Source of the DNA: Podarcis raffonei
Lineage: Eukaryota > Chordata > Lepidosauria > Squamata > Lacertidae
Direction: 5' to 3'
Assembly (NCBI RefSeq): GCF_027172205.1
Contig: NC_070616.1
Coordinates: 12,824,001 to 12,888,000 of the forward strand
DNA: 64,000 bases
Shown: one piece after another, positions 21,032 to 31,896 of the stretch
How the letters are laid out: every line of letters begins with the position of its first letter
How positions within the stretch are numbered: position 1 is the stretch's first letter
Program-made: the position numbers and the translations under genes
Notes under the pieces: model-generated
The model's database searches: none
What the model was told of the DNA's origin: nothing
What the model saw: only the letters and a program-made list of their open reading frames with translations

Positions 21032-21356
21032 CAGCGCCAGATTTATGTATAAGCTAAACAAGCTATAGCTTAGGGCCCCACTCTCTTGGCCCCCCAAATA
21101 TACTTCTTAATTGTATTTCACTATTAATATACTTCTTCTTAATTGTACTTCAGTTCAACAATTACTTTGATAAAATACACATTTTGTTATGTGCAAATGG
21201 CTTTAGATACCTTTTAGGTCCATAAATTACCATATAGCATATATTCAACACAAAAAAACCAGCCTCAATTTGTTGCTGACAAAGGACAGCTGAACATATA
21301 AAGGGCCCCATTACCTTCAGTAGCTTTGGGCCTCATCAAACCTAAACCCGGCCCTG
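21032..21356. mobile_element. hAT-type MITE with exact 8-bp target duplication
   Basis: Ends CAGCGCCAGATTTATGTATA and CCTAAACCCGGCCCTG are hAT/Zaphod-type terminal repeats. The flanks ATTTCGAG at 21024-21031 and 21357-21364 are identical. The AT-rich interior has no gene. It lies about 330 bases before the C1QBP start codon. Confidence 0.88.
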
Positions 21357-21399
21357 ATTTCGAGATCAAATCTATATTATTTTGAGCCGTTGTTGCAGG

Positions 21400-21684
21400 G
21401 CCCTTAAAAGCCGTGGGGCCCTTAGGACGGTGCCTTCCCTGCCTATCTGGGACTGGCGAGAAGGTTCTCCTCTCTCATTTTTCAATGCGCAAAGCGCTCA
21501 CCGCTCAGAGAGGCCCGCGCGCTTTGGAGAGCTCGCTTGGAGACGCGCCTTGCGCGCCGCGGTGCCTTTAAGCAGAGCAGGCGGGAGGGAAAGAGGCGGG
21601 TCAGGATTTCCCCCGCCTGGCCCTTCCTTCCCTTCCGGCCCGTCTCTCCCCACGTGTGTCCGCCTCCCTCGATCCCCAGACACC
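21400..21684 (+). promoter_or_regulatory. C1QBP: C1QBP CpG-rich promoter and 5' leader
   Basis: GC content rises sharply after about 21400 and stays high through exon 1. No TATA box is seen. The start codon at 21685 lies in a CACCATG context. Confidence 0.65.
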
Positions 21685-21943
21685 ATGCTGCTCGCTCGCG
21701 CCCTGCGCTCCGCCGCCCTCTCCGCCGTGGCGCGCCGCCCGATCCAGCCCCGGCCGCTGCTGTCCTTGCAACCCAGCTCGGCGGCGCCTCCCGGCCCGGC
21801 CTTCGCCTTCGCCCCCGCCGTCTCCCGGCCCTTCACCCGCTCGCTGTGGGTGCTGCGCGGCGCCGGCCAAGGCCCCAGCCGCCTCCTCCTCCGGCCGGGC
21901 TCGCCCTCCGTCTCCTGCGCCTGCGGCGGCCTCCACACCGATG
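21685..21943 (+). CDS. C1QBP: C1QBP exon 1 (mitochondrial presequence)
   Basis: It encodes MLLARALRSAALSAVARRP through GGLHTD plus one base. Arginine-rich and lacking acidic residues until the cleavage region, as expected for matrix targeting. Confidence 0.93.
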
Positions 21944-24900
21944 GTGAGCTACGCGCGGAGGGCAGGGGAAGAAGGTCGCTCGCAAGGAACGCAGGGCTCC
22001 GGGCGGCACTTGCTCGCGAGGAAGCCCCGCTGGGGATCGCGTCCGAGGAAAAAGACGGCCGCGATCCTCCTCCTAGCGAGCTTTTGTCCTGGGAAAAGTG
22101 CTTGGGGGCTGGGCTGCGAGCCAAGGCGCGCTTGCTCGCGAGGAATACCCCTCGGCATCGGGTTGCTCGCGAGTAAATGTGCGCCTGCCATCCAAGAGGA
22201 GCTTACGCCCAGGGGGAGGCATGCCTTGAAAAAAATAGTAATAATAACGGGTATGGGTTCATCCTCATTTCCCCCCCCAAGCGGGATCGAGCAGTTACTG
22301 AATTTCCATCCCACATTTTTTCTCCCAGGAGCTCAAGGTCTGTGGTTTTCTTCCTCCGCATTTATTGCCCACAACAGCCCAAGGAGATAGGTTAGACTGA
22401 GAGGCAGTGACTGGCCCCAAGGTCACACCCTTGAGTTGCATGGCCGAGCCCTGGGGTCTTCCCAATCCGACACTAACCATTGGCTCTCTGCAAGCCTTTA
22501 AATTACCTAATTTGATAAAAGGATCAGGAGCTGGGAAGATGTTTGAGGGCAGAGGCCTGAATAGGGTCAGGCAGGAAGGGAAAGAGCACGTGTTTCCTAG
22601 TTCCAAAAGAAAATCTGGCAGTTCAGTTCCATAAATGCTTACTCAAAAGATAAGCCCCATTAAGTTCAGGGGGACTTACTCCTGGGTAAACATGCAGAGG
22701 ACTTGGGCCTCACTGCATCTCTAGTAATAGTTCTGAAAAGGGCCTACAGCCATGGCTTAGATGGATCCCATGTCAGGCTTCCTCAGAGTAGACCCACTAT
22801 TAGTCATGGCCTTTGATTTCAGTGAGATTGCTCTGATTGTGTTGGATGCAACCCAATATTCATGGAAATAAGTCCAGTTGAAAAATGGGGATTTGAGTAA
22901 ATGCTTAGCAGGTTTGTAGGGTTGTACAAAAACAGTAAAGTTTTTTAGCTCGGAAGTTTTGGTTTACATAATAAGTGCTGTGGGGTACTTGCATTAACTG
23001 CTGCTAGTTATTTGGAATAAAAAAAATCACTTAAACTCAAAGATTCAAATAGTGCGTGCATATACAGTCAGCTTAATAGTATCTACTGATTGGATGTGCC
23101 AAAAATAATGATGATGTTGGTGAGGATGGTGACAGCATTTAATAATGATAATAACATTTCCTCCAAATCGCTCCTTAACAGTTTTAGGACATGGACCAGC
23201 ATTTGCCAGCATTCATGCCCGCTGTCAAAATGTTATACAGTGGTACCTCTGGATACAAACGGGATCCGTTCCGGAGCCCCGTTTGCACCCAGAAGCAAAC
23301 GTAACTAGCGACGGCACGTCTGCATACGCGTGTGTCGCTTTTCACCACTTCTGCACATGCGCGTGACGTCATTTTGAGTGCATGCGCAAGCGGTGAAACC
23401 CGGAAGTAACATGCTCCGTTACTTCCAGGTTGCCGCGGAGCGCAACTCGAACGTGCTCAACATGAAGCACATTCAACCCAAGGTATGACTGTACTTCAAG
23501 CTCCTTGGAGCGCAGACCCGATGGCACTGCCAAAATTATTAAACAGCACTGCAAATTCCTTTCTTAATGGCTTGAGAGTGATGCTTTGTCTATCAATCAG
23601 GAGTTTTTGGTTCGTGGTGTCAGAGGGGGAAGAAAACCTGTTATTTTCCACCCCCAACCTGCAGGTGACAAAGCTTTTGCAGAGTTCCTCACGGATGAAA
23701 TCAAAGAAGAGAAGAAAATCCAAAAGCACAAGTCCCTCCCCAAGATGTCCGGAGGGTGGGAGCTGGACGTGCACGGCACAGAGGCCAAGCTAGTGCGGAA
23801 GGTAGCTGGTGAAACGTAAGCGTGCGAGGAATTTTCACAGAGGGCTTAAAAGTGACAGCTGGGGGTGGGGTACAGTTATGCCTCTGGAACCCAGAAGCTG
23901 AGCTGCAACTCCCATCATCCTTGGCCACACTTGCTGGGGCTGATGGGAGTTGTAGTTCAGCGGCAACCGGAGGCCCAAAGCTTCCCAGCATGTGGAGTAG
24001 AACACTAGACTGCTCTGTCTTGTTCTCTGCTTGCTGATTGCGGGTCCACTTTCTTGCAGGGTCACTGTTTCGTTCAACATTAACAACAGCATCCCGCCAA
24101 GCTTCGACGAGGCTCAGGAAGGGCAGAAGCCGGATGAGCAAGAGGTAAACGAGGAAGAATCCTTCTCTAAGGAAGGCACCAGAGTTAACGCTAAATCGTC
24201 TCTGGTAAATGTGCCCCCATAGCTGCTAGAGGGCTGTGAAAATACGTGTCCCGGGCGTTTGCCCATTTACTATCTGAAACCAAAGGGCCGGGTTGGTTGC
24301 CAGGTGTGAAATTTTTTTCCAGCTCCCCTATCCAACTGTTGGGTGGATCATGTCCAGAGTAGCAACAGCAATAAGGCAGCCATGACCTCCCTTCTTGCTC
24401 TTGCTAGCAGAGCATCCTTTGGCCACTGTTACTTCAGAGGCCCACACAGGTGTTTGTTTCTCTTCTCTAGCCTGAGCTCACGTCGACCCCAAACTTCGTT
24501 GTAGAAGTCACCAAAGACGACACCAAGCAGACGCTTGTGCTTGATTGCCACTATCCTGAGGACGAGGTGGGTGTTGTTTTCGAAATGAAAGTGTGGGGCC
24601 ATGTGGCCCTTGAGCCCCCTTTTCTGGCCCTTGGGGGCCTTTCCCAAGGCCATGCTATTCCCTGGCCCCTGCTGCATGTCCCCCTCAGGTGTTTTAGGCC
24701 TGGCTGGAATATTACTATTTATTGCATTTATATCCCATCTTTTTCTCGCAAGGAGCTCAAGGGGGTGTACATGGTTCACCCCTCCTCATTTAATCCTCAC
24801 AACAACCCTGTGAGGGAGGTTAGGCTGAGAGCCACTGGCCCAAGGTCACCCAATGAGCTTCATGGCCGAGGGGGGATTTGAACCCTGGTCTCCCAGGTTC

Positions 24901-27774
24901 TAGTCTGAGACGCTAACCAGTACACCACACTGGCTCCTTGAACTCTGATCCCACCTCTTGCTAGCCTGGAGGGAGGATAGAAAGTGGTGTGCGAGTTTAT
25001 AAACTAACGCACCTGAGAAAATTAATATGTACATGTGTTGCTCCGCCCACATTCGCTTCTGGCCCCGCCCACCATGCCATGTGGCCCTCAGAAGATTGCC
25101 CAGAAGGGAATGTGGCCCTTCCTCTGGAAGAAGCTTCTCTACCCCTACAGTACAGTAAACCAGCTTTCTTCATCAGCCTGCCTGCCATCCAGATGTTTTC
25201 TATATCCCAACTCTACATCATCCCTGACCATTGGTCATGCTGGCTCAGGTGGATCCAAGTTGGGGTCCAGAACATCTGGAAGGCCCCAGGCTGAGAAAAT
25301 GTATTTACTACAGGGATGGGAAGCCCACCTCCGGCACCACACAATATCTGTTCTGCATTTGTAAGAAATCCACCTCTTAATGTGTCAGCACCCGCACTTT
25401 GGAACTCCCTGCCTATTGACATCAGGCAGGTGCCTTCACTGTGCTCTTTCTGGTGCCTGATAAAAACTTACTTGATTGATTGATTGAGTGATTGATTGAT
25501 TGTATATACTGCCCTATACCCACAGGTCTCAGGGTGGTTCACAGAATAAAATCAAAATATAAAACCACAAAATACATAATCAAAATCAAACCCAATCAGC
25601 ATAATCAGCAGCAACCCAATAACTCTCACATTTTAAAAGAGGTTTTTAAAAGGCATTTTTGTTTAGGGAGATGTTTAGAAAGTTGACCCCAGTTTTAATC
25701 TGCTTTTGGTCTATTGCTACCTTAACATTTGGAAAGCCTCAAATTATTGTTCCATTTTTCTTACTGATAATTTTATTGTTTTATCTTTTTTGTGAACTGC
25801 TTTGAGGTTGTTTTTTTACAATCGAAGTGGCGTATAAATTTTATTAAATAAATGAATACAAAACCCCCCAGCTATTGGGGGGTAGCAGTCTCAGTGAAAT
25901 CTGGATCAGGTCCATGGGGAGAACTGTCATACGGCATGGAAGGGAAGCCCTATGTCATGCACTTTGGGGGAGCAGTGAGAGTGCTTCTGCCAGGCCCACA
26001 GGTTGGAGGGAAGGGTTTTCTTGGGGGGGGGGAGTGTGGCTTAGCATCCCACGATTGGACCTTGTTTAGCTGCTCTGCATCTACCAGCATAACCCCCCCC
26101 CCAAAAAAAGCTTAATACAGAACTATCTTAAAGCCACCCACCCACCACTTTATTTTTCATTCCTGCCAACTGGGTTGTTTCTAACCACCCCCTTTAAAAA
26201 ACGAATCAGGTTGCTCCTGGCGAAGAAGAAGACAGCGACATCTTCTCTATCCGAGAGGTCAGCTTCCAGCCCACCGGAGACTCAGAATGGAGAGACAATA
26301 ATTACACCCTCAACACGGACTCTCTCGATTGGGTAGGAGCAGCTGTATAACTAGGGTACATGCGCTTGGGTGGTGCTCTTATTTTGCACGACTGTATTTT
26401 CGGTTTTACGGAAACGCAGATTAGTCTGGCTGCAAGCTTGCCTATCAAACCTGCTAATATTAGCAAACCTGCTAATACGAGTGTGTCAGGAAGTCTTGTG
26501 CACTGCAAAGGACCCTTGTGTGCATTTATGGAAGGACATCCACATGTCTTCCTTGACGCCTCTTGGGTATCGTGTTAGAAAGATGCATTATGTCCTGTGC
26601 AAGAGCTCAACACTGAATCATGTGGATTTTCCAGAAAAATGTGAAAAGTTCCTGAATCACACAGGTGCACTTGGTTGGGAGCTACACAGAGCTCCCAAGT
26701 ACCATATTTTGCGCCCCATAGGACGCTCCGGCCCATAGGACGCACCTAGTTTTTTTTTGGGGGGGGGACTATAGAAAAAAAATTATTTCCCCCCCAGGTG
26801 TGGGGTTGGAAGAACCAGGTCGGGGAACAGTGGGAAGGCGCACTCTGCCTCCCCGCTGTCCCCCGAGCTTGTGGGGCTGGCGATAGGGAGAAGTGCGCTG
26901 ATCCCGGGACTGCAGGCAGCTCTGCGCGGCCATCGGGAGCAGGGCGGGACTTCGCGCCCGGCTCCCGGTGGCCGCGCAGAGCTGCGCTGAGCCGGGGACT
27001 GCAGACAGCTCTGCGCGGCCATCCAGAGCGGGGCGGGACTTCGCGCCCCGCTCCCGATGGCCTCGCAGAGCTGCGCTGATTCAGGGACTGCAAGCAGCTC
27101 TGCGCTGCCATCCGGAGCAGGGCAGGACTTCGCGCCCGGCTCCCGGTGGCTGCGCAGAGCTGCGCTGAGCCGGGGACTGCAGGCAGCTCTGCGCGGCCAT
27201 CCGGAGCGGGGCGGGACTTCGCGCCCCGCTCCCGATGGCCGCGCAGAGCTGCGCTGATCCCGGTACTGCAGGCAGCTCTGCGCGGCCATTGGGAGCGGGG
27301 CAGGACTTCGCGCCCGGCTCCCGGTGGCCGCGCAGAGCTGCGCTGAGCCTGGGACTGCAGGCAGCTCTGCGCAACCCTCGGAGCTGGTCTCCCGAGGGTT
27401 GCGCAGAGCTTCCTGAAGCCTTCATTCGCCCCATAGGACGCACACACATTTCCCCTTCATTTTTGGAGGGGAAAAAGTGCGTCCTATAGGGCGAAAAATA
27501 CGGTACATGTTTGTGGCAAACCCAGGTTTACCTAGCAGAAAGGAGTGTAACAGCTATTGAGTTTTTGTGACACTCACACTCACTCACTCTCTTCCTGCCC
27601 CCCTAAATCCCATTATATTCCTAGGCTCTGTATGACCACCTGATGGACTTCTTGGCTGACCGAGGGGTAGACAACACATTTGCGGATGAGCTTGTTGACC
27701 TCAGCACAGCGCTGGAGCACCGGGAATACATTCGATTCCTCGAAGACCTTAAACTCTTTGTCAAATGCCAGTAG
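21685..27774 (+). CDS. C1QBP: Complement C1q-binding protein (p32/MAM33 family), mitochondrial
   Basis: C1QBP is an acidic, doughnut-shaped homotrimer mainly of the mitochondrial matrix, needed for mitochondrial translation and respiration; it also binds many partners elsewhere. Six coding exons join in phase: 21685-21943, 23665-23815, 24060-24144, 24471-24566, 26210-26332 and 27625-27774. The product has 287 residues against 282 in human. Residues 1-82 are an Arg/Ala/Pro-rich mitochondrial presequence; the mature protein should begin at Leu83 (LHTDGDKAFAEF), matching the human Leu74 cleavage point. Conserved blocks include LPKMSGGWELDVHGTEAK, TVSFNINNSIPP, CHYPEDE, the acidic EEEDSDIFSIREVSF, and DHLMDFLADRGVDNTFADEL. 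The presequence is about nine residues longer than in human. Start chosen from context CACCATG and alignment. Confidence 0.98.
22265..22490 (-). repeat. CORE-SINE
   Basis: The complement of the CORE block (TGACCTTGGGGCCAGTCACT) and head fragments lie in C1QBP intron 1. Confidence 0.65.
23238..23491 (+). mobile_element. Tc1/mariner-type MITE, divergent interior
   Basis: It starts CAGTGGTACCTCTGGATAC, ends CCAAGGTATGACTG, and is flanked by TA. The interior (GGATCCGTTCCGGAGCC, GCACATGCGCGTGACGTCA) differs from the 7688-type elements. C1QBP intron 1. Confidence 0.8.
23665..23815 (+). CDS. C1QBP: C1QBP exon 2
   Basis: It encodes GDKAFAEFLTDEIKEEKKIQ through LVRKVAGE; donor gtaagc after two bases of a Thr codon. 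Confidence 0.96.
23889..23970. repeat. hAT-type hairpin MITE, worn
   Basis: Opposed arms CTGCAACTCCCATCATCC and GATGGGAGTTGTAGTTC in C1QBP intron 2. Confidence 0.6.
24060..24144 (+). CDS. C1QBP: C1QBP exon 3
   Basis: It encodes VTVSFNINNSIPPSFDEAQ through PDEQE. Confidence 0.95.
24471..24566 (+). CDS. C1QBP: C1QBP exon 4
   Basis: It encodes PELTSTPNFVVEVTKDDT through CHYPEDE, 32 residues, phase 0. Confidence 0.96.
24712..24945 (-). repeat. CORE-SINE, near full length
   Basis: On the minus strand a tRNA-like head (GGAGCCAGTGTGGTGTACTG, GGGTTCAAATCCCC) leads into the CORE GTGACCTTGGGCCAGTGGC and the 3' part GATATAAATGCAATA. C1QBP intron 4. Confidence 0.8.
25174..25294. repeat. hAT-type hairpin MITE copy
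   Basis: TCAGCCTGCCTGCCATCCAG and AACATCTGGAAGGCCCCAGG face each other around a TGACCATTGGTCATGCTGG centre. Confidence 0.6.
25340..25860 (+). repeat. L2-like LINE 3' region, degraded
   Basis: TTTGGAACTCCCTGCC corresponds to the WNSLP motif near the C-terminus of L2/CR1-type reverse transcriptases. It is followed by a GCCCTATACCC block, a GTGAACTGCTTTGAGG 3' end and an AT-rich tail. C1QBP intron 4. Confidence 0.5.
26210..26332 (+). CDS. C1QBP: C1QBP exon 5 (acidic loop)
   Basis: It encodes VAPGEEEDSDIFSIREVSFQ through TLNTDSLDW, 41 residues, phase 0. Confidence 0.96.
26702..27503. mobile_element. Palindromic MITE enclosing an 89-bp hairpin minisatellite
   Basis: Ends CCATATTTTGCGCCCCATAG and GGGCGAAAAATACGG are inverted and flanked by TA (26700-26701, 27504-27505). 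Inner GCCCCATAGGACGCACAC blocks are shared with the 3695-3941 element. The interior is a tandem array described separately. C1QBP intron 5. Confidence 0.82.
26906..27411. repeat. 89-bp minisatellite, five units plus a diverged sixth
   Basis: Units start at 26906, 26995, 27084, 27173, 27262 and 27351 (last partial). Each unit is a hairpin with arms such as GCAGCTCTGCGCGGCCAT and ATGGCCGCGCAGAGCTGC around a GGACTTCGCGCCC loop. Units alternate: type A has CGCGCCCGGCTCCCGGTGG, type B has CGCGCCCCGCTCCCGATGG, giving A-B-A-B-A and a 178-bp higher period. Long open frames on both strands come from this GC-rich repeat. Confidence 0.92.
27625..27774 (+). CDS. C1QBP: C1QBP exon 6 and stop
   Basis: It encodes ALYDHLMDFLADRGVDNTFA through LKLFVKCQ and TAG at 27772-27774. 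Confidence 0.97.
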   Translation, partial: ALYDHLMDFLADRGVDNTFADELVDLSTALEHREYIRFLEDLKLFVKCQ

Positions 27775-28107
27775 GCTGAGAAGAGTGTCAGGGCTTGTAT
27801 ATTCGGGGGGGGGGTCCTCAATTTCCTTTGCTTCTTTCTTCCCACTGAAGGCTGGACTTTGTTTCCAAACGCTGTGGAATGAGAGTGAGAAATGGGAGCT
27901 TCACACGGGGTGTGTGTGTTAAACATGCATCCTTGGAAGGAGGAGATGTCACTGTTTCAGAACCCTGCAGCGGTCTTGTTCACGACCTGACCGGCGTCAC
28001 GCAGATCCGCTTCAAAGTTTTTGTAAAACCCCGTAGCCTCCTCTCGCCCTTGGAAGTGTGGTTGGGGTTTTTGGAACAGTTGAAGAAGGAAAAGAAAATG
28101 ATCTCAA

Positions 28108-28113
28108 AATAAA
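28108..28113 (+). terminator. C1QBP: C1QBP polyadenylation signal AATAAA
   Basis: A canonical AATAAA lies 334 bases after the stop codon, followed within 30 bases by a TG-rich stretch (TTTGTCTGTGTAG). Confidence 0.8.
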
Positions 28114-28129
28114 TCCAGTTGAAGGCTTT

Positions 28130-29794
28130 TGTCTGTGTAGAGTGAACAGTGTTGTTGACTTGTTCGTTGCTTTTTCACCCAGACCTCACCTTAGATGGAC
28201 AAGCTGAGTGTGTGTGTGTGTTCACATGTACACAGGATGGCTGTGCCACTGCTAACAACCAGCCCCTCTAGGAGTTCCAGCCAGGTGGCACAACCCTCTA
28301 GTTAGTAACGCCTTCGTTAGCTTCGTGGGATTATAAAGGCATGCTTCAACACTGTGAGTTGACATACCAAGCTTTAAACTGCACAACACAAAATCAACGG
28401 TGCATTTCTGCTTAGTTACATCTGTGGTTTTAACTCTGGTCTCATGTTACATGTTCTTTTAACTTGTTATATTGATTTCGTGTTTTACTCCAGCCTGAAA
28501 CGGTTTGGTGAAGGGCATGTTGTGAGTATTCACATTATTGTAAGCGGCAGAGTCAGAAGTGCAGGATCCTGTCATGATAGTTAGTTACATCTTCACAGCT
28601 ATACCCCCTTCTAAGATTATACAATCCTCTTAAACAATGCTACTAAGGAATACACTGCAATGATGAAAACTGATCTCCACATGTTGCCTTTCAGCTGGAT
28701 CTACTTTCCGTACACAGACATGGGCAAATGATTTGGAGTGCTCCAATATAATCTTAGTGACCTAAATTGTGTTTCCGCTGAAGTTCCATTGTACGCAGCA
28801 AAGCTTGCACATTCTTGAAACTGGGGCGCCTTGTGTTTTCAGGGTTCCTAAATGCTTAGCTTTGAATCGTGCAGAACAATTCCTCGATGTTCTTCCTGTG
28901 CCCCTTCTGCAGAGTGACCCTAGGAGCCTATCCTCAGGGGACTGACTCCTTTCACTCTGGCTCCAATCAGTACAAAGCGTTGAAAGATTTCTTTTTTGTA
29001 GCCAAGAAGCGTCAACCCTTGGCTGGTTCTAGGATGCTGGAGACACACACCGTCCCTGCCGCAGAAATAGTAACGGGTCTTTTGACCTTCCGCAACCCTA
29101 AACCGCTACACCTCGGAGCAAAACAAAACAAATGTGGTTGGAGTCCGTCCAATGCATAAACAAAACTATTGAATATTTAGGCCAGCAGAGGGCACCAAGG
29201 GAATTCTGAAAGTGTTTTTAAATAATACCCTTTTTACAGGCCATGTTGCATAGAAGCAAGCTTCTGAGCGCCTCGTAACTTGGCACATCCTATTTCAAAG
29301 TGAGTGGGAGAAAAGGGTATTTCAGGCTGAGAGCCTATGGGGAGTGTGGTAAAAGCTGAACAGGTATGTCCCTCTGTTTCCAACCTTTTAAATTGCTTTT
29401 TAAAAAATAGCTTTGCTTCCCATTGCAAATAACAGGAGGGAAAGGTTTAGGCCCAAGTCTCTCCTCGGTTTGGGGTATGTCAGGAGACCCGGAGATCTTT
29501 GGCTCTTTTTCATCCCAGTGGTTTTCCAGGCCCGCCCTGGCACATTTCTAAACCACCCCAGAGACTTCTCTTTGTAGCTACCAACATCAAAGCGGCAACC
29601 TTGGTAGGGCTAGGGATGTTTCCATGGCCACAGGGAGCAGACATCAGATCTGCAGCATCGGGAAGGGGATTCTGAAGTATCCTATGGTCCCTGGGATGCC
29701 GTCCATGAGACTGCAGCCTTAAATCTCTCACTACAACTGTCCTGATTTTCTACAAAAAAAGAGGCCAGAACACACAAGGCAAGTGTGATAGAGA
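28130..29794. other. C1QBP-CAMKK1 convergent intergenic DNA
   Basis: I recognise no gene or clear repeat family, apart from short simple repeats such as (TG)n near 28208. The two flanking genes point towards each other across it. Confidence 0.5.
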
Positions 29795-29915
29795 ATTTGG
29801 AGTGGCGAGGGACCCCAAAGGTCATCTGGTCCAATGCAGGAATCTTCTCCAACACGGGGCTAGAACCTACGACCCTAAGAGTCTCAAGCTCTACAGGCTT
29901 AAAAGTGCGCCACTC
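29795..29915 (-). repeat. SINE with tRNA-Lys-like head and CR1-like tail
   Basis: On the minus strand GTAGAGCTTGAGACTCTTAG and GTAGGTTCTAGCCCCGTG form the head; the tail reads TTGGACCAGATGACCTTTGG then GGGTCCCTCG. Confidence 0.65.
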
Positions 29916-29994
29916 CCTGACGAAATGCCCAAAGGAATCTACGTGAGCTTCCATTTCAATCACTTCATCAGACAATTGGTTTATTCCAAGGACT

Positions 29995-30000
29995 TTTATT
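29995..30000 (-). terminator. CAMKK1: Possible distal CAMKK1 polyadenylation signal
   Basis: AATAAA on the minus strand. About 600 bases of non-repetitive sequence lie upstream of it in minus-strand sense (30001-30640), as in a 3' untranslated region. The distance to the stop codon (5.7 kb) makes this uncertain. Confidence 0.35.
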
Positions 30001-30639
30001 GGAATTTCCACCCCCTGCCTTTCCATTTTCCAGAGTACAGTACAAAAGCATGCAACCCGCCACCCCGCCCCGCCCTAAATAGGCTCTCTCTATATTCATG
30101 GTACATATTTACAGCGCAGCAATGGTCTCGAATGCCATCGCTGTGTACGACTCATGCTTTCAGTTTTGGGGTTTGTGCATGTACACATAGACATGCACAC
30201 ACCTAGGGAGAAATACAGGTTGGTTTTCACAACAGACACATACACGTCGACAGACAACGGGCCGGTGGCTTGGGTACAAAGCAGGGAAAGTAAGAGATGT
30301 GGCAGCGTGGATTTAAATGCTATTCTCTATATGTTCTCGACATCATATTTTGGGGTGTGGGCGTGTGTCTTTATTACAGAGTCTTAAATAAGGCACATGA
30401 CAACATCAAGAATATAACTAGCTGAGAAGCGTACACCCTTTTGGAATAAGGGATGTGACCATAGCAGATTTTCTGTAACGGTGACAGCAGTGTGTGATGG
30501 CATGCAGATCCTAAAAAGCTGAAGTCGCTCCTGAGCCTCAGAGATATGGACAAGTCGGGGGTTATTCTGTTCACTGCCCAAGGATAACTGCACACACGGC
30601 AGGAATGCCATTTGCAGACAGTGCTAGTTTACCCAACAG

Positions 30640-30835
30640 AAGCATAGAATGGTAGAGTTGGGGGGGTCAAGGGTCATCTAGGCCAAGCCCCTACAATGCA
30701 GAAATCACAGCAAGTGCTTAGGACACCAGTACAAAAAGAAAAAAAGGGGGGGGGAGAATTAGGGAGGGGGGAGAATTTGAACCCGTATGAACCGACCCGG
30801 GCCCTGCACTCGTAATCAGAGTCGCTTTTCTATGT
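30640..30835 (-). repeat. SINE with CR1-like tail, degraded
   Basis: TAGAATGGTAGAGTTGGG and GTCATCTAGGCCAAGCCCC give the tail in reverse; a worn tRNA-like head follows near 30780-30830. Confidence 0.5.
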
Positions 30836-31172
30836 CCCCCATCCCATAGAATGGGGCCTTTTTTGTTGTGGCTCCCCGATCGTGGAATGCTCTCCCCAAA
30901 GGGGCTCGCTTGGCACCATCACTACATGCCTTTAGGTGCCAGGCAAAAACATTCCTCTTTAGCCGGGCCTATGGCTATTAAATAATCTATGGCTTGTGAA
31001 AGTGTGGGGGAGAGGACTGTTATCATGATGATATTTTATTATTAGGCTGTCTGTCAGTACGCATTTCATTATGATTTTATCACGGATGTTCTGCAATGAG
31101 TTTTTAATGTTGTGCACTGCCCTGGGATCATTTGATAAAGGGCGGCATATAAATTGAATTAACAATAATTTG
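30836..31172 (+). repeat. L2-type LINE 3' end
   Basis: GTGGAATGCTCTCCCCAAAG encodes the WNALP-type C-terminal motif, followed by a 3' region ending GGGCGGCATATAAATTGAAT. Confidence 0.65.
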
Positions 31173-31532
31173 ACATTAAAAAAAAAAGCATTGAAGCAGC
31201 CATCACTTTTCTAACTGGCAATTACTGCTCTGCAGAATGCTCTTTTACTCAAGTGGAAATTAAAAAACCCTCAGGGAACAACATTTCAGGAGAGGCTTGA
31301 CTTATCTCACCTATCTTTGCAATGTGCAACTTAGATGAGCTGCTCAAGACTTTTGCAATCAGAAAATCCAGAATGAGGCTATCTTAATTTAGGCATGCAT
31401 ACATGTAGGCTCCGCGTCATTAAAAAATAACTTTAGTACAGTTTTTATTTTTAATTACAAGGGTGTTTTTATTTTTTGAGGGGGTGGAGGGCACCGCAAT
31501 GTTTTCAGTGCTTAGAGCCTCAAAAGGTCTTA

Positions 31533-31870
31533 AAAGGTAAAGGACCCCTGACAGTTAAGTCCGGTCGCAGATGACTCGGGGGTTGCGGCGTTCATCTTGC
31601 TTTACAGGCCGAGGGAGCCGACATTTGTCTGCAGTTTTCCAGGTCATGTGGCCAGCATGACTAAGCTGCTTCTGGCGCAACAGAACACTGAAACCAGAGC
31701 AGCGCACGGAAACGCTGTTTACCTTCCCGTCGGATGGTACCTATTTATCTACTTGCACTTTTTTTGGTGTGCTTTCAAACTGCTAGGCTGGCAGGAGCTC
31801 CCTGACCCTATTTGCAGGAACATCCAAGCCCACTCCTATGCTTCGGCGACTGGGACAAATCTGCATTAAT
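31533..31870 (-). repeat. Sauria SINE, diverged
   Basis: It begins with the reverse of the tail (AAAGGTAAAGGACCCCTGAC) and contains GTCATGTGGCCAGCATGACT. The head end is worn. Confidence 0.85.
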
Positions 31871-31896
31871 CTAGGGTCACCGTTAAGAGCAGAAGC

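Noticed and set aside
21382-22390. Open frames of 200-264 codons around C1QBP exon 1
   Set aside because: GC-rich shadow frames; only the frame starting at 21685 matches a protein and has a splice donor in phase.
26746-27447. Long open frames (up to 233 codons, both strands) with repeated Ala/Arg/Ser-rich protein
   Set aside because: They arise from the 89-bp GC-rich minisatellite; the period shifts the frame and no family or start context supports a gene.
26700-27505. CRISPR-like array of regularly spaced repeats
   Set aside because: Units are contiguous 89-bp tandem repeats without unique spacers, in a vertebrate genome.
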